64,000 nucleotides of DNA. Origin: Paracoccus haematequi (GTDB lineage Bacteria; Pseudomonadota; Alphaproteobacteria; Rhodobacterales; Rhodobacteraceae). The position numbers were made by a program, and so were the translations under genes. The stretch is taken from NCBI RefSeq assembly GCF_900631945.1, contig NZ_UZWE01000014.1:1-64000 (forward strand). The letters are read 5' to 3'. Under the pieces are notes generated by a model. The model searched no databases. It was not told the DNA's origin and worked only from the letters and a program-made list of their open reading frames with translations. Below are positions 45,273-54,264 of the stretch, one piece after another; within the stretch, counting starts at the first letter, position 1; each line of letters opens with the position of its first letter.

Positions 45273-46319
45273 TCAGGCCATGGTGGCGATGTCCATGACG
45301 AAGCGGTACTTCACGTCGCCCTTCAGCATCCGTTCATAGGCCTGTTCGATCTGGTCGGCGCGGATCATCTCGATCTCGGCCACGATGCCGTGGGCGGCGC
45401 AGAAATCCAGCATCTCCTGCGTCTCGGGGATGCCGCCGATCATCGACCCGGCCAGGCTGCGGCGGCGCATGATCAGGTTGAAGACGTTGGGCGAGGGGTG
45501 CGGCACAGCGGGCGCGCCGACCAGCGTCATGGTGCCGTCGCGCTTCAGCAGCGCCAGGAAGGCGTCCAGGTCGTGGGGCGCGGCGACGGTGTTCAGGATC
45601 AGGTCGAAGCTTTGCGCATGGGCCGCCATCTCCTCGGCATTCCGCGATACCACCGCCTCATCGGCGCCAAGCGCCTTGGCATCCGCGACCTTCTCGGGCG
45701 AGGTGGTGAAGGCCACCACATGCGCGCCCATCGCATGGGCCAGCTTGATGCCCATATGGCCCAGCCCGCCAATGCCGACGACGCCCACCTTCTTGCCCGG
45801 TCCCGCGCCCCAGTGGCGCAGCGGCGAATAGGTCGTGATCCCCGCGCAGAGCAGCGGAGCCACGGCGGCCAACTGGTCCTCGGGATGGGTAATCTTCAGG
45901 ACATAGCGTTCATGGACGACGATGGCCTGGGAATAGCCGCCCAGCGTATGGCCCGGCGCGTCGGAGGTGGGGCCGTTATAGGTGCCGACCATGCCGTCGC
46001 AGTAATTCTCCAGCCCCGCGGCGCAGTCGGGGCAGTCCCGGCAGCTGTCGACGATGCAGCCGACGCCCACCAGGTCGCCCGGTTTGTATGCGGTGACATG
46101 GGCGCCGACCTCGGTCACGCGGCCCACGATCTCGTGGCCCGGCACGCAAGGGTACAGCGTCCCCGCCCATTCGCTGCGCACCTGATGCAGGTCCGAATGG
46201 CAGATGCCGCAGAAGGCGATCTCGATGCGCAGGTCATGCGGGCCGGGAACGCGGCGGGCGATTTGCAGCGGACCAAGGGGCTGGTCGGCGGCATGGGTTC
46301 CGACGGCGCGGATGGTCAT
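45273..46319 (-). CDS. Zinc-dependent cinnamyl-alcohol-dehydrogenase-type ADH
   Basis: A 348-residue medium-chain alcohol dehydrogenase, probably NADP-linked. Catalytic zinc ligands are C37, H62/E63 and the Cys in PLLCAGITTYS. Structural zinc cysteines C93, C96, C99 and C107 are all present. The Rossmann motif reads VGIGGLGHMG. This is the CAD/YahK group acting on aldehydes and primary alcohols. The ATG at 46319 fits the family. It is followed at some distance by the divergent small membrane gene, and the GH13 gene lies upstream on the same strand. Confidence 0.9.
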   Translation of the reverse strand: MTIRAVGTHAADQPLGPLQIARRVPGPHDLRIEIAFCGICHSDLHQVRSEWAGTLYPCVPGHEIVGRVTEVGAHVTAYKPGDLVGVGCIVDSCRDCPDCAAGLENYCDGMVGTYNGPTSDAPGHTLGGYSQAIVVHERYVLKITHPEDQLAAVAPLLCAGITTYSPLRHWGAGPGKKVGVVGIGGLGHMGIKLAHAMGAHVVAFTTSPEKVADAKALGADEAVVSRNAEEMAAHAQSFDLILNTVAAPHDLDAFLALLKRDGTMTLVGAPAVPHPSPNVFNLIMRRRSLAGSMIGGIPETQEMLDFCAAHGIVAEIEMIRADQIEQAYERMLKGDVKYRFVMDIATMA

Positions 46320-46360
46320 GGGATGTCCTTTCATGTCCTGCGGGCCAAGGCGACACTGCC

Positions 46361-47986
46361 TCAATGCGGCCATTTCGACCAGCGGGAATCATATCCGGGC
46401 AGGGTGATCCTCAGGCGGCCGTCCTGAGTGTCCAAAGCCTCGCCCAGAAGGGCGACGGCCTGGCCCCGGCATGTCGCGCCCAGGTCCAGATCCAGCCGCG
46501 CGGGCTTGTCGGACAGGTTGTGCAGGATCACCAGGTCATGGTCGGCGCCGCCATAGCGCAGCGCGACCACGCCGTCCGGCGCATCGCCGATGGGGCGGCA
46601 TTCGCGCCGCCCGATCGCGGGGTGTTCCAGCCGGATCGCCGCCAGCCGCGCGACATGGTTCAACAGCGATCCGTCGTCCTGCCACTGGTCGTCGGCATTC
46701 ACCCCGTCCGGGCCGAAGGCGCCGGTCACGACGGGCTGCGTCAGCCGCGACTTGGCGGCGGTGGAAAAGCCGCCGTTGCGGCCTTTTGACCATTGCATCG
46801 GGCTGCGCACGGCGTTGCGCCCCGGCTGGGACAGATCCTCGCCCATGCCGATCTCATCGCCATAGCAGATCAGCGGCGCGCCCGGCATCGCGAACAGCAG
46901 GCTGAGCGACATCCGCAGCCGGGGACCGTCGCCGCCCAGCATCGGCGCCAGCCTGCGGCGCAGCCCGCGTCCGAAGATGCGCATGTCCTTGTCGGGGCCA
47001 AGGGCGGCGACGGTTTCGTCATAGGCGCCGGGATCCAGCCGCTCCAGGTCGGCCTCGTCCAGGTTGCGCAGGAAATTGGCCCAGACGCCGTTGTCGGGCG
47101 GCGGCGGCAGGCGGGCCAGCCCGTCCAGCAGCGGCCGGGCGCGACCCACGGCCAGGGCGTGCAGCAGGTGGTTGTTCAGCGAAAAGTTCAGCATCGCGTT
47201 CATCTGCCGGCCGTCGAAGAATTCGGGCAGTACCGATTCGTCCTCGTCCACCTCGGACATGATCAGGGCGTCGGGGATGCGGGCGGTGACATGGCGGAAG
47301 ATGTCGCGCAGCACCCGGTGTTCGCGGTCCTTGCCGCCTTGGGGATCCAGCGGCTTTTCGATCATGTGGGCCGCGGCGTCGATGCGGAAGCCGGCGATGC
47401 CGAAGCTCATCCAGAAGTCGATGATGCGTTCCAGTTCGGTCCAGACGGCGGGGTTTTCGTGGTTCAGGCTGGGCTGGAAGTGATAGAAGCGGTGATAGTA
47501 ATATTGCTGCGCCACGGGGTCATGGGTCCAGGTCGAATCCTCCTGCCCCGGAAACATCGGCCCGCGTCCGGGGGCGGGCCGGGGCGGATGGTCGGTCCAG
47601 ACATAATAGTCCCGAAAGGGCGACCTGGCGTCGTGGCGGGCCGACAGGAACCAGGGATGCCGGTCCGAGGTATGCTGCGCCACCAGATCCAGGATGACGC
47701 GGATCCCTCGGGCGCCGGCCTGGACCACGAAGTCCAGGAAGTCGTCGAAGCTGCCGTAGCGCGGATCGACCTGAAGGTAATCGGTGATGTCATAGCCGTT
47801 GTCGCGGTTCGTGGACGGGAAGAACGGCAGCAGCCAGACGCAGGTCACGCCCAGCCGGGTCAGGTGGTCCAGCTTGCCGGTCAGCCCGGCGAAATCGCCC
47901 ACCCCGTCGCCGTCGCTGTCGCAGAAGCGTTCCACGTCGATGCCATAGATGACGGCGTTCTTCCACCATTCGTCCGCCTCGCTCAT
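46361..47986 (-). CDS. Alpha-amylase family (GH13) protein, trehalose-synthase-like
   Basis: A 541-residue GH13 barrel. Conserved regions are GDGVGDFAGLTGKLDHL, GYDITDYLQVDPRYG, VILDLVAQHTSDRHPWF, GFRIDAAAHM (nucleophile D203) and SEVDEDES (acid/base E245). The fourth catalytic site reads FLRNLDEADL, so the usual His before the Asp (D310) is Leu. It resembles maltose glucosyltransferase/trehalose synthase proteins but has no linked maltokinase gene. The ATG at 47986 is chosen for the N-terminus MSEADEWWKNAVIYGID. Substrate uncertain. Confidence 0.82.
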   Translation of the reverse strand: MSEADEWWKNAVIYGIDVERFCDSDGDGVGDFAGLTGKLDHLTRLGVTCVWLLPFFPSTNRDNGYDITDYLQVDPRYGSFDDFLDFVVQAGARGIRVILDLVAQHTSDRHPWFLSARHDARSPFRDYYVWTDHPPRPAPGRGPMFPGQEDSTWTHDPVAQQYYYHRFYHFQPSLNHENPAVWTELERIIDFWMSFGIAGFRIDAAAHMIEKPLDPQGGKDREHRVLRDIFRHVTARIPDALIMSEVDEDESVLPEFFDGRQMNAMLNFSLNNHLLHALAVGRARPLLDGLARLPPPPDNGVWANFLRNLDEADLERLDPGAYDETVAALGPDKDMRIFGRGLRRRLAPMLGGDGPRLRMSLSLLFAMPGAPLICYGDEIGMGEDLSQPGRNAVRSPMQWSKGRNGGFSTAAKSRLTQPVVTGAFGPDGVNADDQWQDDGSLLNHVARLAAIRLEHPAIGRRECRPIGDAPDGVVALRYGGADHDLVILHNLSDKPARLDLDLGATCRGQAVALLGEALDTQDGRLRITLPGYDSRWSKWPH

Positions 47987-48105
47987 GTCCGCATCCCCGC
48001 TGGCTGATGTCACAGCGCAAGTCGCAATGCCGGGGGATTGTTCCCAAAGGGAACTTTCGGCCCTGCGCCCGGCTTCCCGCAGGGCAGGGATGACAAGGGC
48101 GACCC

Positions 48106-49056
48106 ATGACGCATATCGGATACCACGCCTCGCATGAGCAATACGACCCCCGGACCCTGCGCGACCTGGCGATCCGAGCCGAGGCGGCGGGCTTTGCCGC
48201 GATCAAGTGTTCCGACCACCTTCAGCCATGGAGCGAACGGCAAGGCCATTCCGGCCATGCCTGGGCCTGGCTGGGCGCGGCGATGGCCGGGACGACGGTG
48301 CCCTTCGGCAATATCGCCGCGCCGGGATACCGCTATCACCCGGCGGTGATGGCCCAGGCGGCGGCGACGCTGGCGCAGATGTTTCCGGGACGCTTCTGGC
48401 TGGCCATCGGCACCGGAGAGGCGCTGAACGAAGGTGTGACCGGCGCGGCCTGGCCGGACAAGCCCGAACGCAACGCCCGGCTGCGGGAATGCTTCGACGT
48501 GATGCACGCCCTGCTGCGCGGCCGGACCGTCACCCATCGCGGCCGCGTCACCGTGGTCGAGGCGCGGCTGTGGTCGCTGCCCGATACGCCGCCGCCGCTG
48601 TTCGGGGCCGCGGCGACGCCCGAGACGGCGCGTTTTCTGGGCGGCTGGGCCGAAGGGCTGCTGACCCTGGGCGGCGATCCGGTCCAGGTCGCCCGCGTGA
48701 TCGACGCCTTCCGCGAGGGCGGCGGCGCGGGCAAGCCAGTCCACATCCAGCACGCGATCTCGTGGGCCGACACGCAGGATCAGGCCATGGCCAACGCCTT
48801 GGACCAATGGGCGCCCGTGGCGATCGGCGGAGAAATCAACTGGGACATCCGCCGCCCGTCGGATTTCGACCTGCTGGGCCAGTTCGTCGGTCCCGACCGG
48901 ATCGGGCGGGCGGTGCGCGTCTCGGCCGATCCGGGGCTGCACCGGGCCGACCTGGCGGCGCTGGCCGATCTGGGCGCGGACACGATCTTCGTCCACAATG
49001 TCGGGCGCAACCAGGAGGCCTTCATCGACATGGCAGGCCGAGACCTGCTCGGTTAG
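48106..49056 (+). CDS. LLM-class oxidoreductase (TIGR03885-like)
   Basis: A 316-residue TIM-barrel protein of the luciferase-like monooxygenase superfamily, using FMN or F420-type flavin. The sequence shows HPAVMAQAAATLAQMFPGRFWLAIGTGEALNE and PLFGAAATPETARFLGGWAEGLLT, which are typical. It matches a family often annotated as TIGR03885 FMN-dependent LLM oxidoreductases. The substrate is unknown. It is divergent from the GH13 gene by about 120 bp and ends 1 bp before the convergent nadE. Confidence 0.85.
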   Translation: MTHIGYHASHEQYDPRTLRDLAIRAEAAGFAAIKCSDHLQPWSERQGHSGHAWAWLGAAMAGTTVPFGNIAAPGYRYHPAVMAQAAATLAQMFPGRFWLAIGTGEALNEGVTGAAWPDKPERNARLRECFDVMHALLRGRTVTHRGRVTVVEARLWSLPDTPPPLFGAAATPETARFLGGWAEGLLTLGGDPVQVARVIDAFREGGGAGKPVHIQHAISWADTQDQAMANALDQWAPVAIGGEINWDIRRPSDFDLLGQFVGPDRIGRAVRVSADPGLHRADLAALADLGADTIFVHNVGRNQEAFIDMAGRDLLG

Positions 49057-49057
49057 C

Positions 49058-50716
49058 CTACAGCTTGTCGCGCCAGCGGTTCACCAGCGGATAGCGGCGG
49101 TCCAGCCAGAACGCCTTGGTCGAGATGCGCGGGCCGGGCGCGGCCTGATAGCGTTTCCATTCGCTGCCATACAGCAGGCGTTCGACCTTTCGCACCGTCT
49201 CGGCGTCGAAGCCCTGACCCACCAGGTCGGCCAGCGACAGATCCCGTTCGACCAGCCCGTCCAGGATCGCGTCCAGAACCTCGTAGGGGGGCAGGGAATC
49301 CTGGTCCACCTGGTCGGGGCGCAGCTCGGCCGACGGGGGCTTGCTGATGATCTGCGGCGGGATCACTTCGCCCGCCGGTCCCATCATCCAGTCGCGGTGA
49401 TTGGCGTTGCGCCAGCGGCAGGTTTCGAACACGCGGGTCTTGTACAGATCCTTGATCGGGTTATAGCCGCCGGCCATGTCGCCATAGATCGTGGCATAGC
49501 CCACGCCCACCTCGGACTTGTTGCCGGTGGTCAGCAGCATGCCCCCGAACTTGTTGGAAATCGCCATCAGCATCACGCCGCGCAGGCGGGACTGGATGTT
49601 TTCCTCGGTGATGTCGGGTTCGGTGCCTTCCATCAGATGCGCCAGGGCGGCCCCCACCGCGTCGCGCGCGCCGTCGATGCGCACCGTGTCCAGCCGCGCG
49701 CCCAGCCGCGCCGCGCAATCGGCGGCATCGTCCAGGCTGGCCTGGGACGTGTATTCGCTGGGCAGCATCACGCAATGCACGTTCTGCGGCCCGACGGCAT
49801 CCGCCGCGATGGTCGCCACAAGCGCGGAATCCACCCCGCCCGACAGGCCCAGCACGACCTTCGAGAACCCGGACTTGCGCAGGTATTCGCGCAGGCCCAG
49901 CATCATCGCCTGGTAATCCTGTTCCCATTCGTCGGGCTGGGGCGCCATCTCGCCCGGCTCGGCCCGCCAGCCGTCGCCGGTCAGGGTAAAGTCGACATGC
50001 GCCAGCGTTTCGACAAAGGGCGGCAGTTGCACGACCTTGTGCCCGCCGGGGTTCAGAACGAAGCTGGCGCCGTCGTAAAGCTGGTCGTCCTGGCCGCCGA
50101 CCATGTTGACATAGACCAGCGGCAGCCCGGTTTCCACGACGCGCCCGACCATGTGGCCCATCCGCAGATCCAGCTTGTTGCGGTGATAGGGAGAGCCGTT
50201 CGGCACCACCAGGATCTCGGCCCCGGTTTCGGCCAAAGTCTCGGCCACGTCGGGCGCCCAGCCGTCCTCGCAGATGGGCGATCCGATCCGCGCGCCCGCG
50301 ACGGCATAGGGACCGCTGATCGGGCCGCTGTCGAACAGCCGCAATTCGTCGAACAGCTGCTTGTGGGGCAGGCGGTGCTTCAGGACGCGGGCCACCAGCT
50401 CGCCGTCCTTGAAGACCCAATAGGCGTTGTACAGCTTGTCGCGGTCGGCCCAGGGCCCGCCGATGCCGATGGCCGGGCCGCCGGTGCAGGCGGCACCCAG
50501 GGCGCGGATCGCATCCTCGGCCTGGCGGGTGAATGCGGGCTTCAGCACCAGATCCTGGGTCTGATAGCCGGTGATGAACATCTCGGGCAGGGCCAGCATG
50601 TCGGCGCCCGCGTCGCGCGCGGCCTGCCACGCGTCGCGCGCCTTGGCGGCATTGCCGTCCAGATCGCCCACGGTGGCATTCAACTGACCGATGGTCAGAC
50701 GGAAACGGTTCGTCAT
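49058..50716 (-). CDS. nadE: Glutamine-dependent NAD+ synthetase
   Basis: A 552-residue two-domain enzyme amidating nicotinate adenine dinucleotide to NAD+. The N-terminal nitrilase-like glutaminase has the triad E45, K113 and C149 (LPEMFITGY, VLKHRLPH, SPICEDGW). The C-terminal synthetase has the P-loop LSGGVDS (291-297). The ATG at 50716 is used, and an in-frame start at 50767 is unlikely. It is divergent from the MORN gene. Confidence 0.95.
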   Translation of the reverse strand: MTNRFRLTIGQLNATVGDLDGNAAKARDAWQAARDAGADMLALPEMFITGYQTQDLVLKPAFTRQAEDAIRALGAACTGGPAIGIGGPWADRDKLYNAYWVFKDGELVARVLKHRLPHKQLFDELRLFDSGPISGPYAVAGARIGSPICEDGWAPDVAETLAETGAEILVVPNGSPYHRNKLDLRMGHMVGRVVETGLPLVYVNMVGGQDDQLYDGASFVLNPGGHKVVQLPPFVETLAHVDFTLTGDGWRAEPGEMAPQPDEWEQDYQAMMLGLREYLRKSGFSKVVLGLSGGVDSALVATIAADAVGPQNVHCVMLPSEYTSQASLDDAADCAARLGARLDTVRIDGARDAVGAALAHLMEGTEPDITEENIQSRLRGVMLMAISNKFGGMLLTTGNKSEVGVGYATIYGDMAGGYNPIKDLYKTRVFETCRWRNANHRDWMMGPAGEVIPPQIISKPPSAELRPDQVDQDSLPPYEVLDAILDGLVERDLSLADLVGQGFDAETVRKVERLLYGSEWKRYQAAPGPRISTKAFWLDRRYPLVNRWRDKL

Positions 50717-50840
50717 GATGCAGCCCCTGGTCCTTCTTCCATTCGTGATAGGCGATGGCGCGCACAAGGAAAAGTCGGGCTTTGCGCATGCGGTTCCGCT
50801 GCGCTAGACCATGGGACAAAAGACAAAGGGCATTGTGGCG

Positions 50841-52283
50841 ATGAAGGCGGCAAGTTGGGCGGCTGTTGTAGCGCTGTTGGCGGGGACCGTGGCGGCGGAC
50901 GCGCAGGTCGTGACCAAGCAATACGACGACGGCGGCGTCTATGAGGGCACCTTCCGCAACGGCCGCCAGCACGGCCAGGGCAGCTATACCCTGCCGAACG
51001 GCTATCGCTATGAAGGCGACTGGGTGGAAGGCGAGATCCTGGGCCAGGGCCGCGCCACATTCCCCAACGGGTCGGTCTATGAAGGCCAGTTCGCCGAAGG
51101 CAAGCCCAACGGCAGCGGCACCATCACCTATGCCGACGGCGGCACCTACAAGGGCGACTGGGTTGCCGGAGAGATCACCGGCAAGGGCGAGGCGCGCTAT
51201 GCCAACGGGTCGGTCTATGTGGGCGATTTCGTCAAGGGGCTGCACCAGGGCAAGGGCGTGCTGACCCAGCCGAACGGCTATCGTTACGAAGGCGACTGGA
51301 ACGCCGGGGTCAAGGAAGGCCAGGGCAGGATCACCTATCCCGACGGCGCGGTCTACGAGGGCGGGATGCTGGCCGGGCAGCGGGCGGGCAAGGGCAGGCT
51401 GACGATGGCGGACGGCCTCGTCTATGACGGCATCTGGTCGGCGGGGCAGATGTCGGGCACGGGCATTCTGGTCCAGGGATCGGGCGACCGCTACGAAGGC
51501 CAGATGCTGAACGGCCGCCGCGAGGGCCGGGGGGTCGCCACCTATGCCAACGGCGATGTCTATGACGGCGAATTCAAGTCCGACCGGCGACACGGCCAGG
51601 GCACCTTCACCGGGACCGACGGCTATGTCTATACCGGCCAATGGGTCGACGGCCGGATGGAGGGGCAGGGTCAGATCACCTATCCCGACGGGTCGGTCTA
51701 TCGCGGCCAGATGAAGGCCGACCGCCCCGACGGCACCGGCAAGATCACCTATCCCGACGGCGCCACCTATGAGGGGCAATGGGCCGCCGGCGTGATCCAG
51801 GGCGAGGGCAAGGCCACCTATGCCAACGGCATGGTCTATGAGGGCGGCTTCCGTAACGCCCGCAATCACGGGCAGGGCCGGATGACCTATCCCGACGGCT
51901 ATGTCTATACCGGCGCCTGGGCCGACGGTCAGCGCCATGGCGAAGGCCAGGCCACCTATGCCGACGGCACCGTCTATACCGGCAGCTTCGTCAACGGCCT
52001 GCGCGAAGGCCAGGGCAAGCTGACCACGCCGGACGGCTTTTCCTATGAAGGCGGCTGGAAAGCCGGAGAGATCGACGGCACCGGGGTCGCCACCTATGCC
52101 AGCGGCGACCGCTATGAGGGGAATTTCGTCGCGGGCAAGCGCCAGGGGCAGGGCGTGATGCGGTATGCCAGCGGCGAGGTGGCATCCGGCGAATGGGACC
52201 AGAACCGCCTGGTCGAAAGCGGCCCCGCCCCCGAGGGCCAAGCCGACGCGCCCCCGATGCCCACCGAGGCGCCGAACCCCTGA
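50841..52283 (+). CDS. Exported MORN-repeat protein
   Basis: A 480-residue protein with a signal peptide (about 1-22, ending AADAQ) and 18 consecutive 23-residue MORN repeats of the pattern YEGxW-x-x-G-x-x-x-G-x-G-x-x-x-Y-x-x-G (about residues 32-445), plus a partial one. The tail is acidic and Pro-rich. MORN repeats form elongated beta-hairpin scaffolds that bind lipids or proteins. An in-frame ATG at 50811 exists. The later start gives the better signal peptide. The 69-bp repeat units are imperfect at DNA level. The function is unknown. Confidence 0.82.
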   Translation: MKAASWAAVVALLAGTVAADAQVVTKQYDDGGVYEGTFRNGRQHGQGSYTLPNGYRYEGDWVEGEILGQGRATFPNGSVYEGQFAEGKPNGSGTITYADGGTYKGDWVAGEITGKGEARYANGSVYVGDFVKGLHQGKGVLTQPNGYRYEGDWNAGVKEGQGRITYPDGAVYEGGMLAGQRAGKGRLTMADGLVYDGIWSAGQMSGTGILVQGSGDRYEGQMLNGRREGRGVATYANGDVYDGEFKSDRRHGQGTFTGTDGYVYTGQWVDGRMEGQGQITYPDGSVYRGQMKADRPDGTGKITYPDGATYEGQWAAGVIQGEGKATYANGMVYEGGFRNARNHGQGRMTYPDGYVYTGAWADGQRHGEGQATYADGTVYTGSFVNGLREGQGKLTTPDGFSYEGGWKAGEIDGTGVATYASGDRYEGNFVAGKRQGQGVMRYASGEVASGEWDQNRLVESGPAPEGQADAPPMPTEAPNP

Positions 52284-52324
52284 GAAAGCGCGTTCCCCAA
52301 CGCGCCCACGACAATTCGCTTCAC

Positions 52325-52343
52325 TGGTATGGAAGTATGGTAT
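52325..52343 (+). promoter_or_regulatory. Possible promoter/operator of the uronate operon
   Basis: TGGTAT occurs twice (52325-52330 and 52338-52343), the second merging into GGTATAATAA, a -10-like hexamer. It lies just before the GntR gene at 52365, with a GCAGGAGG ribosome binding site. UxuR/ExuR-type operators contain TGGTAT half-sites, so autoregulation is plausible. Confidence 0.45.
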
Positions 52344-52364
52344 AATAAGGCCGCAGGAGGCATC

Positions 52365-53042
52365 ATGGACATTGCCCGGATCACCATCGCGCCCAGCACC
52401 TCGGCCCAGGTCCACGACTGGCTGCGCAAGCGCGTGCAGCAAGGCGACCTGCCGCCCGGAATGCGCATCAGCGAAACCGAGGTCGCCGCCGCCATCGGCA
52501 TCAGCCGCCAGCCGGTGCGCGAAGCCTTCATCCGCCTGGCCAGCGACGGCCTGGCCGAGGTCCGTCCGCAGCGCGGCACCTATATCAGCAAGATCTCGGT
52601 CCAGGCGGTTCTGTCCGCCCGTTTCATCCGCGAGGCGGTCGAGGCCGACCTGGCCCGCATCGTGGCAAAGGCCCGCCCCGCCGAGATCCTCGACCGCATG
52701 GCGGACGAGATCGCCCGCCAGCATCACGCCGACACCGCCGGTTCGGTCGAGGATTTCATCGAATCCGACGACCGTTTCCACCACATGCTGGCGCTTGCCG
52801 CCGGTCAGGATGCCGTCTGGGCCGACCTGGAGCGGCTGAAGGCGCAGATGAACCGGCTGCGGCACCTGTCGATGCGCGCCTTCGACCGCAGCTTCACCAT
52901 CGGCCAGCACCAGGCGATCCTGGACGCCCTGCGCCAGGGCGACGCGGACGCGGCGGAAGGCGCGATGCGCACCCATCTGCGCCAGATGCTGACCGAGGTG
53001 CCGCAGATGGCGGCGGCCCAGCCCGACTATTTCACCGCATAA
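52365..53042 (+). CDS. GntR/FadR-type regulator of uronate genes
   Basis: A 225-residue regulator with an N-terminal winged helix (about 15-75: LPPGMRISETEVAAAIGISRQPVREAF, VRPQRGTY) and a C-terminal FCD helical domain (about 90-215). The FCD metal residues are suggested by D and H in SDDRFHHML and the QHQAIL segment. It is 10 bp before uxuA, so it most likely senses a uronate intermediate. A UxuR-like role is inferred from position. The ATG at 52365 is chosen for its GCAGGAGG ribosome binding site. Confidence 0.85.
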   Translation: MDIARITIAPSTSAQVHDWLRKRVQQGDLPPGMRISETEVAAAIGISRQPVREAFIRLASDGLAEVRPQRGTYISKISVQAVLSARFIREAVEADLARIVAKARPAEILDRMADEIARQHHADTAGSVEDFIESDDRFHHMLALAAGQDAVWADLERLKAQMNRLRHLSMRAFDRSFTIGQHQAILDALRQGDADAAEGAMRTHLRQMLTEVPQMAAAQPDYFTA

Positions 53043-53052
53043 GGAGCCCGCG

Positions 53053-54264
53053 ATGCGACACACCTGGCGTTGGTTCGGTCCGAACGACCGCGTGTCGGTG
53101 GACGACATGCTGCAAGCGGGCGTCCAGGGCGTCGTGACGGCGCTGCATCATCTTCCCACGGGCGAGATCTGGTCGCCCGAACAGATCGCGCTGCGCCAGG
53201 CCCAGCTTGCCGCGATGCGCGACGGCGCGCCCTCGGGCCTGGAATGGGAGATGGTCGAGAGCCTGCCGGTCAGCGAACAGATCAAGACCCAGACCGGCGA
53301 CTGGCGGGACCATGTCTCGAACTGGATCGCGTCGATGCGCAACCTGCGCGCGGCGGGGATTCGGGTGATCTGCTATAACTTCATGCCGGTGCTGGACTGG
53401 ACGCGCACCGACCTGGAATGGCGCCGTCCCAACGGCGCCCGCTGCATGAGGTTCGACCTGATCGACTTCGCGGCCTTCGACATCCACATTCTTGAACGCC
53501 CCGGCGCCGCGCAGGATTTCCCGGAAGACGTGCGGGACGCCGCCGCCCGCCGCTTTGCCGACATGGACGATGCGACCCGCCAGCAGCTTGCGGGCAATGT
53601 GGTTTTCGGCCTGCCCGGCGCGGCCGAGCATCTGACCATGGCCGACGTGCGCGACCTGCTGCAAACCTACGCCCCGGTAACGGACGCGGTGCTGCGCCGC
53701 CATTTCCACGACTTCCTGGAACAGGTGGCCCCGGTCGCGCAGGATCTGGGGATGCGGCTGTGCTGCCATCCCGACGACCCGCCCTTTCCGCTGCTGGGCC
53801 TGCCCCGCGTGATGTCGACCGAGGCCGATTTCGCCGAACGCATGGCGGCGGTGGATCTGCCTGCCAACGGCATCACGCTGTGTTCGGGATCCTTGGGCGC
53901 GCGGCATGACAATGATCTGCCCGGCATGATGCGTCGCCTGGGCGACCGGGTGCATTTCCTGCATCTGCGCAACGTGCGCCGCGACAGCGACACCGTGCCC
54001 GCCAGCTTCTTCGAGGACGAACACCTGTCCGGCCAGACCGACATGGTGGCCCTGATCGACGCCATCCTGGCCGAGGAGGCCCGCCGCCGCACCGCCGGGC
54101 GCGACGACTGGCGCATACCCATGCGCCCCGACCACGGCCAGGACATCCTGGACGACATCGGACGCGGCGGCCAGCCGGGCTATCCCGCCATCGGGCGGCT
54201 GAAGGGTCTGGCGGAACTGCGGGGCGTGGAACTTGCGCTGTCGCGCAATCACCGGGCCGCCTGA
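53053..54264 (+). CDS. uxuA: Mannonate dehydratase
   Basis: A 403-residue UxuA converting D-mannonate to 2-keto-3-deoxygluconate in glucuronate breakdown. The family shows WRWFGPNDRVSVDD at the start, YNFMPVLDWTRT, LCCHPDDPPFPLLGLPR and the C-terminal GRDDWRIPMRPDHGQDILDD, which supplies metal and substrate contacts. It is coupled to kdgK by a 1-base overlap, and AAGGAG precedes the ATG. Confidence 0.96.
   Translation: MRHTWRWFGPNDRVSVDDMLQAGVQGVVTALHHLPTGEIWSPEQIALRQAQLAAMRDGAPSGLEWEMVESLPVSEQIKTQTGDWRDHVSNWIASMRNLRAAGIRVICYNFMPVLDWTRTDLEWRRPNGARCMRFDLIDFAAFDIHILERPGAAQDFPEDVRDAAARRFADMDDATRQQLAGNVVFGLPGAAEHLTMADVRDLLQTYAPVTDAVLRRHFHDFLEQVAPVAQDLGMRLCCHPDDPPFPLLGLPRVMSTEADFAERMAAVDLPANGITLCSGSLGARHDNDLPGMMRRLGDRVHFLHLRNVRRDSDTVPASFFEDEHLSGQTDMVALIDAILAEEARRRTAGRDDWRIPMRPDHGQDILDDIGRGGQPGYPAIGRLKGLAELRGVELALSRNHRAA

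Noticed and set aside
50930-52200. Regular repeats resembling a CRISPR array or satellite DNA
   Set aside because: The units are 69 bp, in frame, and encode MORN repeats. There are no unique spacers and no cas genes.
49461-53108. A 1215-codon open frame on the minus strand
   Set aside because: It is the complement of the MORN repeats and runs on through nadE in another frame. Its periodic look comes from the MORN repeats.
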